Shown here: positions 62,343 to 64,000 of the stretch, piece after piece | How positions within the stretch are numbered: the stretch's first letter is position 1 | How the letters are laid out: the number at the start of each line of letters is the position of its first letter | From: Pseudomonadales bacterium | Lineage (GTDB): Bacteria > Pseudomonadota > Gammaproteobacteria > Pseudomonadales > Azotimanducaceae | NCBI GenBank assembly: GCA_022827905.1 | Contig: JAJEIQ010000073.1 | Coordinates: forward strand, 1 to 64,000 | Length of the DNA stretch: 64,000 bases | Direction: 5' to 3' | The notes under the pieces: model-generated | Told to the model about the DNA's origin: nothing | The model's database searches: none | The model's input: the letters and a program-made list of their open reading frames with translations, nothing else | Made by a program: the position numbers and the translations under genes

Positions 62343-63644
62343 TTGGACCTAGGGCTAACAGAGCAGTTGCGCAAGGGCCGCATGTCCTTCTTCCAGGTCC
62401 GTGCGGTGGCCATCTGCCTCGTGATCAACACGATCGATGGCTTCGACATTCTGGTCATCGCCTTTCTGGCGCCTGAAATCGCCCAGCAATGGCGGCTGTC
62501 GCCGGAAACGCTGGGCATCCTCCTCAGCGCCGGGCTCGCGGGCATGACGGCCGGTTCGCTGCTCCTATCCCCCCTGGCCGACCGCTACGGCAGGCGTCCG
62601 GCCATTCTGCTGAGCTTGGCGGTCACGAGCCTCGGCATGGTGGCCAGCGCCTTCACGACGGACCTTGCACAACTGACAGCCGCCCGGTTCATCACCGGGC
62701 TCGGCATCGGCACGATGATCGCTAGCCTCACCACGATCGTGGCGGAATACGCCTCCGACCGACGGCGGGCGGTCGCCATCGGCTTCTCCATGGCGGGTTA
62801 TCCAATCGGTGCCATATTCGGTGGTTTCGTCACCCTGTACCTGCTCGAAGCCTTTGACTGGCAGGCGGTGTTCCTGTTTGGCGGCCTGCTGACGGGGCTG
62901 ATGATTCCGCTGTCGCTGGTGTTCCTGCCGGAGTCGATCGAATACCTGTTGACGCGCCGCGAGAAGGACACGCTCGACCGCATCAATCGGGTGCTTGCCA
63001 AGATGAAGAGGCCCCGGCTCGAACGCTTGCCGGACATCTACACCGCGTCGGCCACGGCGGCCAATCGGGTCGCCGAGCTCTTGACGCCGGCGTTTCGCCG
63101 CCAGACGGTGCTGGTTTGGGCGGCCTTCTTTCTGACCCTATCGTCGCTTTACTTCGCCCAGACCTGGACGCCCAAGATCATCGTAGATGCGGGATTCGAT
63201 GTCTCTGACGGCGTATCCATTGGCGTGCTGATTCAAGTGGGCGCCCTGATTGGCGTGTTGGTCATTGGGCTGCTCACCGCCCGGCTATCCATCACTACGA
63301 CCGCGGCCCTGCTCATGGGCTTGGGATTTGCGGCCATGGCTGCGTTCAGCCTCACGCTGGGACAGATCGGCACGCTCTCCGCGCTGGCCGTTTGCATTGG
63401 CCTCGGGGTCAACGCGGCAGTGATCGCCCTCTATGCCCTGGTAGCGGATGTTTACCCCGTTAACATCCGATCGACAGCCATTGGCTGGGCGATCGGCATC
63501 GGGCGGTTCAGTGCGGTGCTGTCCCCGGCCATCGCCGGTTTCGTGCTGGAGTTCGGGATGGAAGTGGCGACCCTGTTCCTGATGTTCGCGTTGCCCATGC
63601 TGCTGGCCGCCGGCTTGGTTCTGGCGATCAGGCCCAAGCACTAG
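62343..63644 (+). CDS. MFS transporter, aromatic acid:H+ symporter-like (AAHS); start uncertain (TTG 62343 or ATG 62382)
   Basis: INTIDGFDILVIAFLAPEIAQQWRLSPETLGILLSAGLAGMTAGSLLLSPLADRYGRRP. Confidence 0.87.
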   Translation: MDLGLTEQLRKGRMSFFQVRAVAICLVINTIDGFDILVIAFLAPEIAQQWRLSPETLGILLSAGLAGMTAGSLLLSPLADRYGRRPAILLSLAVTSLGMVASAFTTDLAQLTAARFITGLGIGTMIASLTTIVAEYASDRRRAVAIGFSMAGYPIGAIFGGFVTLYLLEAFDWQAVFLFGGLLTGLMIPLSLVFLPESIEYLLTRREKDTLDRINRVLAKMKRPRLERLPDIYTASATAANRVAELLTPAFRRQTVLVWAAFFLTLSSLYFAQTWTPKIIVDAGFDVSDGVSIGVLIQVGALIGVLVIGLLTARLSITTTAALLMGLGFAAMAAFSLTLGQIGTLSALAVCIGLGVNAAVIALYALVADVYPVNIRSTAIGWAIGIGRFSAVLSPAIAGFVLEFGMEVATLFLMFALPMLLAAGLVLAIRPKH

Positions 63645-64000
63645 GGTCGGATGTTGAGCCTGAACTCGCGGTCCATCCGATCGGTGATGATGCGCCGGAA
63701 TTCGTCCGGGGCCTTGACTCGAACCGCTTCGCCGGCTTGCGCCTTGGCTGCGGCGGATAGACGGGACAGCCAGAAGGCCAATGCGGCGTAAGCCATGAAG
63801 TCGGGAAAGCGTTCGACTTCGGCTTGGGTGAGCGGACGGTGCTCATGGTACGCGGCGAGCAGGGCGTTTGCCTGGCCTTCATCCAACCGGCCCTCCGAGT
63901 CGCTGCACCAGTCGTTGGCGGCAACGGCCAGGTCGTAGATCAGCCAGCTTCGGGAGGCGTGGTGGAAGTCCAGCAGTCCGGTGAGCTGGTCGCCATTGAA
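63641..64000 (-). CDS. thrB: Homoserine kinase type II (APH fold), N-terminus beyond window
   Basis: Hand translation FNGDQLTGLLDFHHASRSWLIYDLAVAANDWCSDSEGRLDEGQANALLAAYHEHRPLTQAE; frame open to the window edge. Confidence 0.8.
   Translation of the reverse strand, partial: FNGDQLTGLLDFHHASRSWLIYDLAVAANDWCSDSEGRLDEGQANALLAAYHEHRPLTQAEVERFPDFMAYAALAFWLSRLSAAAKAQAGEAVRVKAPDEFRRIITDRMDREFRLNIRP

Overview
The window is a GC-rich, probably gammaproteobacterial chromosome segment spanning the dnaA/oriC neighbourhood. Housekeeping content includes ispA-xseB, tmRNA (ssrA), ribH, mnmE-yidC-yidD-rnpA-rpmH // dnaA-dnaN-recF-gyrB, trkH-trkA-rsmB-fmt-def // dprA-purE-tsaC-aroE, ctaA-ctaB-SCO and egtB-egtD, plus two MFS transporters and a partial thrB. 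Accessory content: (i) 0-8.8 kb, a catabolic cluster (amidohydrolase, ApbA-like, LLM flavoprotein, SnoaL-like, two acyl-CoA dehydrogenases); (ii) ~16.5-26.9 kb, a lower-GC defence/toxin-antitoxin island; (iii) a dispersed family of GCGAGGGC-NNN-GCCCTCG palindromic repeats. The main candidates for something new are: a tract of intact antitoxins (AbiEi, VapB, AbiEi/DUF6088, DUF433) in which the partner toxin is missing or survives only as a stump of roughly 5-17 codons; an OLD-like ATPase/DUF4435 gene whose start codon lies between the arms of a perfect 22-bp inverted repeat, next to a nucleoside-deoxyribosyltransferase/TIR-like protein; an EcoRII-type R-M system divergent from a phosphorothioate-dependent SBD-HNH nuclease; and the palindromic repeat family itself, one copy of which sits between a near-duplicated gene start. 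All family calls come from reading the translations; no searches were run.
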